Assembly: GCA_900757495.1 (NCBI GenBank)
Contig: CAAENX010000023.1
Span: forward strand, 62,001 to 126,000
Direction of reading: 5' to 3'
From: an uncultured Collinsella sp.
Lineage (GTDB): Bacteria > Actinomycetota > Coriobacteriia > Coriobacteriales > Coriobacteriaceae
DNA: 64,000 nucleotides
Shown: positions 54,501 through 62,428 of the stretch, in pieces
Layout: each line of letters starts with the position of its first letter
How positions within the stretch are numbered: position 1 is the stretch's first letter
The notes under the pieces: generated by a model
What the model was told of the DNA's origin: nothing
Databases searched by the model: none
The model's input: only the letters and a program-made list of their open reading frames with translations
Position numbers and translations under genes: made by a program

Positions 54501-57500
54501 TACGACGGCGAAAAGCATGGCGTGACGGTTAACGCCGAGACGGTCGCATCTATCCAGTATCGCGAGAAGGGCGAGAAGAAGTGGAGCGACGAGTCTCCGT
54601 TCATCTGCGATGCCGGCTCCAAGACCGTTGAGTTTAAGGCGACCCTCACGTCTGGTGACATCTGCGAGGGCGAAGTCGTACTTAAGGTCGATCCCCGTCC
54701 GGTGACGGTGAGGCCCAAGGATACTTCGAAGGTGTACGGTTATGACGATCCGGACTTTGAGCTCGAGGCTGTTGAGGGCACGATCCTCAAGGGCCACCCG
54801 CTCTCTTGGCTTAAGATTCACCGCGAGGCCGGCGAGAACGTGGACACCTATACGCTGGCGATTGAGGAGAGCAAGGTCGGCGACAAGTGGGACAAGATCC
54901 AGCGGGCAAACTATGCTCCGACGCTCCAGACTGGTACGTTCGAGATCACCCCGCGCCAACTCGGTATTGGCTGGAAGATTGGAAGCTATACCTATAACGG
55001 CAAGCCTCAGGGCCCCGAGATTGTAATCAGCCATGTTGTCAAGGGTGACGAAGGCAAGGTTTCCTATGCGACCGAGGGCGCAACGGCTGTCGATGCGGGC
55101 AGCTATAAGGCGAAGGTGACGGGCCTCGCCGGCGACCCTGAGGTCATCAAGAACTATGTCCTTCCTGACAAATTCCTGGAGACGGGCTATACGATCTACA
55201 AGGCAGAGCAGGAGAAGCCCCAGGGGTTGAAGGTCACCGCCGAGACTATCCGTGGCAAGTGCGACGGCAAGATTGAGGGCGCACGCGGCCACGTTGCCTA
55301 TCGCCTGCTCCGTACCCAAGCCGGGGACGTCGATGGCAAGACTATGGTTTCCGAGGACGGCAAGATTGAGAACCTTGCCGCCGGCGACTACCAGGTCTGG
55401 TATGCCGAGACCGATAACTACATGCCGTCCACGCCCGTGGAAGTGCATGTCGGTCAGGGTAAGTACTTATGGGTCACCCTTTCTGGTGAGAATGATGCTT
55501 ACTCGATAGACTGGCATAGCCCGAACAGACTGCAGTGGCATGAAAGCGTGGAGTTCTCGGTAAAGATCTCCGATGGCTACTTTGCGGGCGACGACTTTGC
55601 CGTTAAGGCGAACGGCGTTGTTCTCGAGAAGGGTGAGGACGGAAAGTACGTTCTCAGCAATGTCGAGGAGAAGACTACCATCACCGTCGAGGGCGTGCGC
55701 AAGCACGAGGCTGTGAGCGACGAGTGGCTCTCCGACAATAACGCGCACTGGCATCAGTGCACCTGTGGCGAGAAGATCGATGAGACTGCGCACGCCTTTG
55801 AGTGGGTTGTCGACAGGGTGCCCACGGCAACCGAGGAAGGCTCCAAGCATCAGTGGTGTACGGTTTGTGGGCATACGTTGCCTGCAGTCAAGATCCCGGC
55901 TGCCGCCATCGTTGGCTACTCCGACGAGTACGACGGTGCGTATCACACGGTCGATGCGACGAGACTACCCGAGGGCGCAACGGCTCAGTACAGCACCGAC
56001 GGCAAGAATTGGTCCCCCGAGGCCCCCAAGATTAAGGACGTCGGCAAACTGACCGTCGCCTACAAGGTGACGATTGACGGTGCGACCGCCGAGGGCAAGG
56101 TTGAGCTCGAGGTCAAGCCGTGCGCGATTACGGTCACCGCCCAGGACGCTTCTAAGACCTACGGCGAGGCTGACCCCGTGTTTACGTGGGATGTCACTTC
56201 TGGCAAACTCGTCGCGGGCGAAACGCTTCAGGGCCTCGAGATCGAGCGCGAAAATAACGACAACGTGCGCGACGGCGGCTATGCTCTGCAGCTGACGCAG
56301 CCCGAGGGTGCAAACCCCAACTACAGCATCACGTTCGTCGACGGCACGTTCACCATCAACCGGCGCCCGCTCACTGTGGCATGGGGCACCACCGAGTTCA
56401 CCTACGACGGCAGGGAGCACTGCCCCGAGGCGAAGCTCGGCAACGTGATCGGCAAAGACGAGCTTGGCGCGACCGTCGAGGGCCCCCAGACCGAGGCCGG
56501 CGCCTCGTACACGGCGACCCTCACCGCGCTGACGGGCAAGGCCGCTGGCAACTATGTTCTGCCGACCGAGGGCCTGACATGCGAGTTCTCCATCAAGAAC
56601 GCCGCCCAGGACGCGCCGAAGGTCCAGGCCGAGGCCGAGACCGTGAGTGGCAGGCGTGACGGTAAGATCGCGGGCGTCAACGCGACGATGGAGTGGCGCG
56701 CCAAAGATGCCGCCGAGTACCAGGCCGTGGGCGAGGGCGTGACCGAGCTCAAGGATCTCGCCGCCGGTGTGTACGAGGTTCGCTACCAGGCTAAGGCCAA
56801 CTACGATGTTTCCTCTGTTACCGAGATCACCGTGGCTGCCGGCCGCAAGCTGGTCGTGGCGCTGCCGACTAACCAGCAGGGCTACACGCTTACCGCGACG
56901 GCAACCGAGCTCGACTGGCACGGCTCCGCAACGCTTACCGTGAGCATCGACAGCGCGTACTTTGCGGGCAAGGGCTACGCCGTCAAGGTCGACGGTAAGG
57001 CCATCGAGCTCTCCGACAAGGGCACCTATGAGCTCAAGGATGTCGAGGGCGACGTGAATGTGACGGTCGAGGGTGTCCTCAAGCACGAGCCCGACGGCAC
57101 GGGCTGGGCGCACGACGCTAAGAATCACTGGCATGTCTGCCGCTGCGGTGAGGTTATCGACAAGGCTGAGCACGCCTTTGAGTGGGTCGTTGACAAGCCG
57201 GCGACGGTTGAGGCCAAGGGTGAGAAGCATCAGGAGTGCACCGTCTGCGGCGAGAAGGGCAAGACCGAGGAGATCGCGATTCTGGCGCCCGAGATCACCG
57301 ACGGCAAGGGTCAGACGATGGTGGTCGAGGCCGCCAAGGACCTGAGCTTCCGCTCGAACGCGCCACTTGCGTTCTTCCAGAAGGTGCTGGTTGACGGTAA
57401 GGAGGTCGCGCGAGAGAACTGCGAGCTCACTGAGGGCTCCACGATCGTGACGCTCAAGGCGAGCTTCCTGAATACGCTCGGCGTAGGCGAGCATACGCTG

Positions 57501-57737
57501 AGCGTGGTCTCGACCACGGGCACGGCCGAGACGACCTTTACGGTTGCCGAGGCTGCCAAGCCCGCTCCTGGCCAGACCACCACTACCACCACGACTACGA
57601 CCACCAAGTCCAAGAAGAAGGGCGGCAAGACGGCCCTGCCTTCGGCCGGCGATAGCGCGTACGTCATGGCTGGTGCCGTGCTCGCTGCCGGCGTAGCGGC
57701 TCTGCTGTTGGCTTTGGTCGTGAAGCGTCGCTCCTAG
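51531..57737 (+). CDS. Giant adhesin-like surface protein with beta-helix, MBG repeats and His/Cys modules
   Basis: A 2068-residue exported protein. Signal peptide at 1-34 ends ...TVAEA. Residues about 60-480 look like a right-handed beta helix. The middle contains MBG-type beta domains (VYGYDDPDFEL, TYGEADPVFTW). Four His/Cys-rich modules occur at about 497, 927, 1405 and 1865. The last three are close copies of the type HWxxCxCG...HxFEWVVD...KHxxCxxCG, and the last two repeat units are about 460-480 residues each. A Thr-only linker, then LPSAG (2036-2040), a membrane segment and KRRS end the protein, suggesting sortase anchoring with a variant motif. The ATG at 51531 follows AAGGGGAG. Codons in the N-terminal third are more AT-rich than in the rest. 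Confidence 0.85.
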   Translation: MMEKKMGMCRLAACALAAALALGGAAMALATPTVAEAYPYTATKPKHLKSELSYGESDVIQLSGGKDYWFAGTVDIDHYEVEGGTKENPTRLYFTNSSSLGGPLTVKRDLTYSQHPLFVLKGGYVEFIGDSGTPTEVRCDGKTFLSDSNDYEARGGVDKPNTGKSLNLVVKNLKLVSRTDNDDTVRAITLYGTMGAGETASFTNVNVSGWKCCKNNAFKVDQDNEIYEASPAPVTIRGSQVAVDATFVNCTFKNNSDDCVGALSVVGRAKSPKVTLSGCTFENNSQGMIACDEMKFESGHVHAGNIGVKNAKVTLNNCSIRSTSDTSWNGPCSYMFKVWDIQYQMHMTSAIAVAKDASCTINDTVINDSYVFPSDYFNGRDISGQDEKRCAVYALGSVTLAGNTKVTTTKAKGVDASDVGSYGKVHVDKSFTGEAVLSVDDTKFDPESNKQYYYYEYVNLGTSDLSQEDLASRLKFANADLAYDVTDGKVKVIHRKHEHEWTYSANKDGYSIAATCNGQYEASHCVYSRDGETISLMSSKSGDLSFTYNGKPRDAVLATTKPSQKDNAVAQGKVKIVSARFYRGVDDNNPQGIEMEGSQPCDAGTYRVVATVDIEGQNDVTLERVFKINPASLAEKDSNRKNLCKVEIIGYDKLKDNVRFSNGDVLNDVPSYKWTGEEITPRIKVTYKLGDEWIELKEGVDFERFAWNESVSEKDPGAYRSQAWGLGNFRYGKFFYWSIYGTQFENVQAKGFDGTYDGKAHSPSVTVDGAPEGMQIEYSVDGGLLYEDRIPSYTNVTRDVYDNVCAETIKYRITAPDYVPVEGELKIKIAPADQAAPKDVKTTAATGHALADGSIDGIDNTYEWKAEVASDYQRIAEGETSVKGLAAGKYSVRLKADRNHNASEALTVEVKDGPKKADGSGWKHDDAEHWNTCTCGKEDVDRAQHDFEWVVDQDATADKPGSKHERCKTCGYERESIEIPAFGITGYSDIYDGEKHGVTVNAETVASIQYREKGEKKWSDESPFICDAGSKTVEFKATLTSGDICEGEVVLKVDPRPVTVRPKDTSKVYGYDDPDFELEAVEGTILKGHPLSWLKIHREAGENVDTYTLAIEESKVGDKWDKIQRANYAPTLQTGTFEITPRQLGIGWKIGSYTYNGKPQGPEIVISHVVKGDEGKVSYATEGATAVDAGSYKAKVTGLAGDPEVIKNYVLPDKFLETGYTIYKAEQEKPQGLKVTAETIRGKCDGKIEGARGHVAYRLLRTQAGDVDGKTMVSEDGKIENLAAGDYQVWYAETDNYMPSTPVEVHVGQGKYLWVTLSGENDAYSIDWHSPNRLQWHESVEFSVKISDGYFAGDDFAVKANGVVLEKGEDGKYVLSNVEEKTTITVEGVRKHEAVSDEWLSDNNAHWHQCTCGEKIDETAHAFEWVVDRVPTATEEGSKHQWCTVCGHTLPAVKIPAAAIVGYSDEYDGAYHTVDATRLPEGATAQYSTDGKNWSPEAPKIKDVGKLTVAYKVTIDGATAEGKVELEVKPCAITVTAQDASKTYGEADPVFTWDVTSGKLVAGETLQGLEIERENNDNVRDGGYALQLTQPEGANPNYSITFVDGTFTINRRPLTVAWGTTEFTYDGREHCPEAKLGNVIGKDELGATVEGPQTEAGASYTATLTALTGKAAGNYVLPTEGLTCEFSIKNAAQDAPKVQAEAETVSGRRDGKIAGVNATMEWRAKDAAEYQAVGEGVTELKDLAAGVYEVRYQAKANYDVSSVTEITVAAGRKLVVALPTNQQGYTLTATATELDWHGSATLTVSIDSAYFAGKGYAVKVDGKAIELSDKGTYELKDVEGDVNVTVEGVLKHEPDGTGWAHDAKNHWHVCRCGEVIDKAEHAFEWVVDKPATVEAKGEKHQECTVCGEKGKTEEIAILAPEITDGKGQTMVVEAAKDLSFRSNAPLAFFQKVLVDGKEVARENCELTEGSTIVTLKASFLNTLGVGEHTLSVVSTTGTAETTFTVAEAAKPAPGQTTTTTTTTTTKSKKKGGKTALPSAGDSAYVMAGAVLAAGVAALLLALVVKRRS

Positions 57738-57753
57738 TCGCGCGACAGCTCCC

Positions 57754-57786
57754 GACGGGCCCGGATCTCGCCATCCGGGCCCGTTT
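57754..57786 (+). terminator. Terminator of the giant surface protein gene
   Basis: ACGGGCCCGGAT (57754-57765) pairs with ATCCGGGCCCGT (57772-57783) and is followed by TTT. Confidence 0.8.
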
Positions 57787-57809
57787 TCCAGGGCCACCTG
57801 GAAGCCGGT

Positions 57810-58013
57810 GGGCAAAAAGTCCAAATATGAGTACTGTCACCATATTAGTAGCAGCCAAATGGCCCCAAAATTCCGTTCGTTGGGCCAAAACAGCATTGAT
57901 TTTCGTCCGACAGTGCCATGAATGTGCCTCAAATAAGGCGATTCTGACGTATTGGACCGAAAAATCGCTGCCATCAATTTGGTAACAGTACTCATATTTG
58001 CCACTTTTTGCCC
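57810..58013. repeat. 204-bp element with about 35-bp terminal inverted repeats
   Basis: The left end GGGCAAAAAGTCCAAATATG (continuing AGTACTGTCACC) mirrors the right end, whose reverse complement begins GGGCAAAAAGTGGCAAATAT. About 34 of 38 positions agree. Shorter inverted pieces lie inside (GATTTTCGTCC with GGACCGAAAAATC). No ORF inside. Size and ends resemble a miniature inverted-repeat element. Confidence 0.65.
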
Positions 58014-58048
58014 ACTGCCCCTTGGTCCAGGACAATGCGGGCCGCTCG

Positions 58049-58117
58049 AATCTTGGGGCGGGTCCATTTTCGACTATCCTCAGCTTGCCAGTTCGAAAAT
58101 GGACCCGCCCCAAGATT
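58049..58117. repeat. Perfect 25-bp palindrome
   Basis: AATCTTGGGGCGGGTCCATT (start of arm 58049-58073) is mirrored exactly at 58093-58117, with 19 bases between. GCCCCAAGATT occurs again at 58190-58200, a third half-arm. Confidence 0.8.
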
Positions 58118-58136
58118 GAATCTTTATTCCAACTTT

Positions 58137-58180
58137 ACACCTGGCTTTACAGCTGTCTTGTCAGCTGTAAAGCCAGGTGT
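58137..58180. repeat. Perfect 19-bp palindrome upstream of nadA
   Basis: ACACCTGGCTTTACAGCTG and CAGCTGTAAAGCCAGGTGT around TCTTGT. It lies 41 bases before the nadA start and would form a strong leader hairpin. No T run follows. Together with the two preceding elements it fills the gap 57738-58221; no gene is seen. Confidence 0.8.
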
Positions 58181-58221
58181 CATACTAAAGCCCCAAGATT
58201 CGCCAAAAGAGAGGGGCCTTG

Positions 58222-59247
58222 ATGGCGCAGAGCGCGAACATGGATGCGTCGGAGCTTGCACGCGATATCGCGGCCGGCCTGGCATCGGCAACGACGGCAA
58301 CGGAGCGCGCGGCATTGGTGCCCGCAGAGCTCGTCGAGGCCATTCGGCAACTTAAAACCCAACGCGACGCGGTGATCCTGGCGCACTATTACGTGGCGCC
58401 CGAGGTCCAGGCTGTGGCCGATTACGTCGGCGACAGCTTCTACCTGGCAAAGCTTGCCAAGAGCCTGCCGCAGCAGACCATCGTGCTGTGCGGCGTGGAG
58501 TTTATGGGCGAGAGCGCCAAGCTGCTCAATCCCACCAAAACGGTGCTGTTGCCCGAGCTAGGCGCGGACTGTCCCATGGCGCACATGGTCAAGCGCGAGA
58601 CGGTCGATGCGGCGCGCGCCGAGTACGGCGACGACCTAGCTGTCGTCTGCTACGTCAACTCGACGGTTGAAATCAAGAGCTGGAGTGACGTGTGCGTTAC
58701 CAGCTCTAACGCCGTCAAGATCGTCTCCGAGCTGCCACAGCAGCACATCTTGTTCATTCCCGACCAGAACCTGGGCCGCTTTGTGGCCGAGCAGGTGCCC
58801 CAAAAGCACGTCATCCTCAACAACGGCTACTGCCCGCGTCATCACATCATTACCGTCGAGCAGATCGTCGACGCGCAGGAGGCCCACCCCGACGCGCTCG
58901 TGCTGGCGCACCCCGAGTGCAAGGCCGACGTCCTGGCCGAGGCCGACTACATCGGCTCTACTGCCGGCATCATCAAATATGCCGAGGAGTCCGACGCGAG
59001 CGAGTTCATTATCGTGACGGTCCGTGGCGTGCTCTACGAACTTGAGCGCCGCTGCCAGGGCACCGGCAAGAAGTTCTACTTCCCTGCGGTGCAGCCTACC
59101 TGCGTCAACATGGATCTCATCACGCTCGAAAAGCTCGTGCACTGCCTGGAGACGGGCGAGGGCGAGGTGCAGATTGGCGTGTCGGACGAGGCCGCCGATC
59201 AGGCCAAGCTCACGCTCGACCGCATGCTCGAGTACGCGGCGCGCTAA
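58222..59247 (+). CDS. nadA: Quinolinate synthase NadA
   Basis: A 341-residue [4Fe-4S] enzyme that condenses iminoaspartate with dihydroxyacetone phosphate to quinolinate. Typical segments: AHYYVAPEVQAVADYVGDS, CGVEFMGESAKLL with Cys90, PELGADCPMAHM, and HPECKADVLAEADYIGSTAG holding another cluster Cys. The ATG at 58222 follows GAGGGG. It is first of a nadA-nadB-nadC-niaR unit. Confidence 0.96.
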   Translation: MAQSANMDASELARDIAAGLASATTATERAALVPAELVEAIRQLKTQRDAVILAHYYVAPEVQAVADYVGDSFYLAKLAKSLPQQTIVLCGVEFMGESAKLLNPTKTVLLPELGADCPMAHMVKRETVDAARAEYGDDLAVVCYVNSTVEIKSWSDVCVTSSNAVKIVSELPQQHILFIPDQNLGRFVAEQVPQKHVILNNGYCPRHHIITVEQIVDAQEAHPDALVLAHPECKADVLAEADYIGSTAGIIKYAEESDASEFIIVTVRGVLYELERRCQGTGKKFYFPAVQPTCVNMDLITLEKLVHCLETGEGEVQIGVSDEAADQAKLTLDRMLEYAAR

Positions 59248-59250
59248 GCC

Positions 59251-59285
59251 AATGTGACATGAGGGACCATCCCTCATGTCACATT
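59251..59285. repeat. GGGAC-core palindrome (TGTGACAT arms)
   Basis: AATGTGACATGAGGGACC followed by ATCCCTCATGTCACATT. Shares outer arms with 7555-7589. It lies between nadA and nadB, 18 bases before the nadB start. Confidence 0.75.
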
Positions 59286-59303
59286 ACAAGGGAGAGGATT
59301 CCT

Positions 59304-60680
59304 GTGGAAACCAAGCAATACCCCGATATGGAGTGCGACGTCGTCATTGCCGGTTGCGGCGTGGCGGGCCTGTACGCGGCCCTCAACCTGCCGACGAGCA
59401 CGCGCGTGATCATGCTCTCCAAGGGCGCCGTCGACGAGTGCGATTCGATGCTCGCGCAGGGCGGCATCTGCGTGCTGCCCGAGGGCTCGGACTACGATGC
59501 CTTCTTTGAGGACACCATGCACGCCGGCCACTACGAGAACCGCCGCGAGAGCGTCGACATCATGATCCGCTCGAGCCGCTCGGTCATCAACGACTTACTG
59601 GCCATGGGCGTGGACTTTGAGCGCAAGGCCGACGGCAGCCTCGACTTTACCCGCGAGGGCGCGCACAGCCGCCCGCGCATTGCCTTCCATGCCGATATTA
59701 CGGGCAAGGAGATCACGACCAGGCTGCTCCAGGCCGTTCGCAAGCTGGACAACGTGCAGATTCTGGAGCACGTGGCCATGACCGACATCCTGACGGCCGA
59801 GCGTGACGGCGCCACGGTGTGTGCCGGTGTCGTCGCCGTTTCCGTGGACGAGGACAACTCGGTTCGTCCCGCCGACGAGCTGACAAATGCCGCCGAGGGC
59901 GTGCATGCCGGCGAGCCCTTTAAGATCCATGCTCGCCATACGCTGTGGGCAACGGGCGGTATCGGTGGCGTGTACGACCACTCGACCAACTACCCGCAGC
60001 TCACCGGTGACGCCTGCTACATCGCGCAGGAGCACGGCATTACGATGGAGCACCTGGACTACGTGCAGATCCACCCCACGGGCCTGTTCTCGCCGCAGCC
60101 GGGTCGCACGTTCCTGATCAGCGAGAGCTGCCGCGGCGAGGGAGCGATTCTGCTCAATGCCGCCGGTGAGCGTTTTACCGACGAGTTGCAGCCGCGCGAC
60201 GTGGTCGCCGCCGCTATTCGCGAGCAGATGAAGCAGGACGGCACCGAGCACGAGTGGCTGAGCTTTGCCCCCGTCGAGCGCGACGTGGTGACCGGGCACT
60301 TCGCTAACATCCGCGCGCGCTGTCTTGAGGACGGTCGCGACATCCTGGACGAGCCCATCCCCGTCACGCCCACACAGCACTACTTTATGGGTGGCGTGTG
60401 GGTCGACAAGGACGGCCGCACCTCGATGCCCGAGCTCTACGCCGCCGGCGAGACGGCCTGCAATGGCGTGCACGGCAAGAACCGCCTGGCTTCTAACAGC
60501 CTGCTCGAGTCCCTAGTTTGGGGCCGCCGCGCCGCGTGGTACATGCGCACCGGCAAGTCGCTGGCCGTGGAGCAGGCCGGTGAGCCCGCGCTTGACGGGC
60601 GTCACCGCGCCCTGAGCGCCGATACCCTTGCAATCGATGATTTGGCCCGTGCCGCCGGCACGCAGGCCGTGGAGGAGTAG
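59304..60680 (+). CDS. nadB: L-aspartate oxidase NadB
   Basis: A 458-residue flavoprotein that oxidises aspartate to iminoaspartate for NadA. The FAD-binding GCGVAGLYAAL lies near the N terminus. The substrate-side HYENRRESVD, a second nucleotide segment LWATGGIGGVYDHSTN, and HGKNRLASNSLLESLVWG near the end are all typical. The start is GTG at 59304 with AGAGG upstream. In an anaerobe the electron acceptor is probably fumarate rather than oxygen. A palindrome separates it from nadA. Confidence 0.93.
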   Translation: METKQYPDMECDVVIAGCGVAGLYAALNLPTSTRVIMLSKGAVDECDSMLAQGGICVLPEGSDYDAFFEDTMHAGHYENRRESVDIMIRSSRSVINDLLAMGVDFERKADGSLDFTREGAHSRPRIAFHADITGKEITTRLLQAVRKLDNVQILEHVAMTDILTAERDGATVCAGVVAVSVDEDNSVRPADELTNAAEGVHAGEPFKIHARHTLWATGGIGGVYDHSTNYPQLTGDACYIAQEHGITMEHLDYVQIHPTGLFSPQPGRTFLISESCRGEGAILLNAAGERFTDELQPRDVVAAAIREQMKQDGTEHEWLSFAPVERDVVTGHFANIRARCLEDGRDILDEPIPVTPTQHYFMGGVWVDKDGRTSMPELYAAGETACNGVHGKNRLASNSLLESLVWGRRAAWYMRTGKSLAVEQAGEPALDGRHRALSADTLAIDDLARAAGTQAVEE

Positions 60681-60683
60681 ACC

Positions 60684-61544
60684 ATGAATCCCATTACCAT
60701 GAAGCTCGTCGTCGATGATCTGATTTTGCAGGCTTTGCGCGAGGACATTACGTTTGAGGACGTGAGCACGGCGAGCGTGTGCCCCACGGCGCGTCCCGCC
60801 ACGGTGGAACTCATCGCCAAGGCCGACGGCATCATCGCCGGCCTGGACGTGTTCGCCCGCACCTTTGAGCTGCTGGATTCGCAGAGCTCCGTGTTGTTCG
60901 ATGTTTCGGATGGCGACGAGGTGCATGCCGGCGACCACGTGGGCCAGGTGCGCGGCGACGCGCGCGTGCTGCTTTCGGGCGAGCGCGTGGCGCTCAACTA
61001 CCTGCAGCGCATGAGCGGCATCGCCACCTACACGCACAACATGGCAGCGGCGCTCGAAGGTACCAAGACCGTGCTTGTCGACACGCGCAAGACCACGCCG
61101 GGCATGCGTGTCTTCGAGAAGGCCGCAATCGAGATCGGCGGTGGCAGCAACCACCGCTATAACCTGTCGACGGCTGTCATGCTCAAGGACAACCATATTG
61201 ACGCCGCCGGTGGCGTGGCGCGCGCGATTGAGATGGCACGCGCCCACGCATCGTTTACCACGACGGTTGAGATCGAGTGCGAGAACCTGGACATGGTGCG
61301 CGAGGCCGTGGAAGCCGGCGCCGACATCATCATGTTCGACAACATGACCCACGACGACATGGCTGCCGCGATTGAGCTTATCGATGGCCGCGCCAAGACC
61401 GAGTGCTCGGGCAACGTGGACGCCAGCAATATCCGCGTGCTCGCCGACCTGGGCGTTGACTTTATTAGCTCGGGGGCGTTGACCCACTCTGCGCCGATTC
61501 TCGACCTTTCGCTTAAGCACCTGCGTCTGCTGGACGGTAAATAA
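60684..61544 (+). CDS. nadC: Nicotinate-nucleotide pyrophosphorylase NadC
   Basis: A 286-residue quinolinate phosphoribosyltransferase giving nicotinate mononucleotide. RVALNYLQRMSGIATYT, DTRKTTPGMRVFEKAA, and GGGSNHRYNLSTAVMLKDNH are the conserved active-site segments. It starts three bases after nadB and its stop overlaps the niaR start. Confidence 0.96.
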   Translation: MNPITMKLVVDDLILQALREDITFEDVSTASVCPTARPATVELIAKADGIIAGLDVFARTFELLDSQSSVLFDVSDGDEVHAGDHVGQVRGDARVLLSGERVALNYLQRMSGIATYTHNMAAALEGTKTVLVDTRKTTPGMRVFEKAAIEIGGGSNHRYNLSTAVMLKDNHIDAAGGVARAIEMARAHASFTTTVEIECENLDMVREAVEAGADIIMFDNMTHDDMAAAIELIDGRAKTECSGNVDASNIRVLADLGVDFISSGALTHSAPILDLSLKHLRLLDGK

Positions 61545-62089
61545 TGGACGCCCGCGAGCGTCGCCGTGCCATCATGGGCGTGCTCGAGGGAGCCACGGGG
61601 CCCGTTTCGGGCAGCGCGCTTGCCCGCGAGGTTGGCGTGAGCCGTCAGGTCGTGGTTCAGGACATTGCCCTGCTGCGCGCCGATGGGCACGATATCGTGG
61701 CGACCAATCGCGGCTACGTGCTGCAGGAGGCCCCCAGCAGCCCCGCCGTGCCCACGCGCTTGGTCAAGGTTCGCCACAGCGTGGAGCAGGCAGGCGATGA
61801 GCTCACGAGTATCGTCGACGCCGGAGGCGCCGTGCTCAACGTGATCGTCAATCACCGCGTGTACGGTAAGATCACGGCCGACCTGGACATTCGCAATCGT
61901 CGCGATGTTGAGCGCTACCTGCACGATATCGAGAGCGGCAAGAGCTTTCCGCTACTAACGGTGACGAGTGGTTACCACTTCCATCGCATTGCGGCAGAGG
62001 ATGAGCAAACCCTCGACGAGATCGAGACCATGCTCAAGGAAAAGGGCTACCTTGCCGATTTAATGCCCTACGAGGATGATTTGTCCTAG
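61544..62089 (+). CDS. niaR: NiaR-type transcriptional repressor (HTH plus 3H domain)
   Basis: A 181-residue regulator. Residues 1-65 are a biotin-repressor-like HTH (SGSALAREVGVSRQVVVQDIALLRADG). Residues 75-175 are the 3H domain with three conserved His: VKVRHSVE, VNHRVYG and GYHFHRIA. The family binds nicotinate and represses NAD synthesis or niacin uptake genes. It shares one base with the nadC stop (TAATG), so repressor and pathway are made together, consistent with feedback control of the operon. Confidence 0.92.
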   Translation: MDARERRRAIMGVLEGATGPVSGSALAREVGVSRQVVVQDIALLRADGHDIVATNRGYVLQEAPSSPAVPTRLVKVRHSVEQAGDELTSIVDAGGAVLNVIVNHRVYGKITADLDIRNRRDVERYLHDIESGKSFPLLTVTSGYHFHRIAAEDEQTLDEIETMLKEKGYLADLMPYEDDLS

Positions 62090-62098
62090 AACACATGC

Positions 62099-62137
62099 AA
62101 AAGGAGGCCTCCGCGGCGATGCGGAGGCCTCCTTTTT
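62099..62137 (+). terminator. Terminator of the nad operon
   Basis: AAAGGAGGCCTCCGC pairs with GCGGAGGCCTCCTTT around GGCGAT, followed by TT. Confidence 0.88.
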
Positions 62138-62176
62138 GTGCACGGTGTACTTTTGAGTGTGCAGGTGGGGGAGCTG

Positions 62177-62362
62177 TTACTCCTCGACGATCTCGGTGAT
62201 CGCGCCGGCGGGGCAAGCGTCCTGGCAAGCGCCACAGGCGACGCAGGAATCCTCGTCAGCGACGGTAGCGACGTCCTGGAGCTCCAGAACGCCAGCGGGG
62301 CAGGAGTCGACGCAAACGCCACAAGCGATGCACTCGTCGGCATCAATTACGGGATGAGCCAT
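62177..62362 (-). CDS. 2[4Fe-4S] ferredoxin
   Basis: A 61-residue clostridial-type ferredoxin with two CxxCxxCxxxCP clusters: Cys11, 14, 17, 21 and Cys40, 43, 46, 50. It is a low-potential electron carrier. The start at 62362 (MAHPVID) follows GAGAGGAAA, and longer frames have no support. Single gene on the minus strand, convergent with the nad operon. It may serve hydrogenase or pyruvate oxidoreductases elsewhere. Confidence 0.95.
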   Translation of the reverse strand: MAHPVIDADECIACGVCVDSCPAGVLELQDVATVADEDSCVACGACQDACPAGAITEIVEE

Positions 62363-62428
62363 GGTAGTTTCCTCTCTGTTGACCGACGCTACAGGCGATG
62401 CGCGCCGGTTTGATTCGGGCAAAAACAT

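Noticed and set aside
53097..57824. 783- and 619-codon minus-strand frames opposite the giant adhesin
   Set aside because: Same GC-driven artefact; no ribosome site and no recognisable motif.
58020..58221. NAD-responsive riboswitch upstream of nadA
   Set aside because: The hairpins are simple perfect palindromes without the conserved loop sequences expected of NAD-I or NAD-II aptamers.
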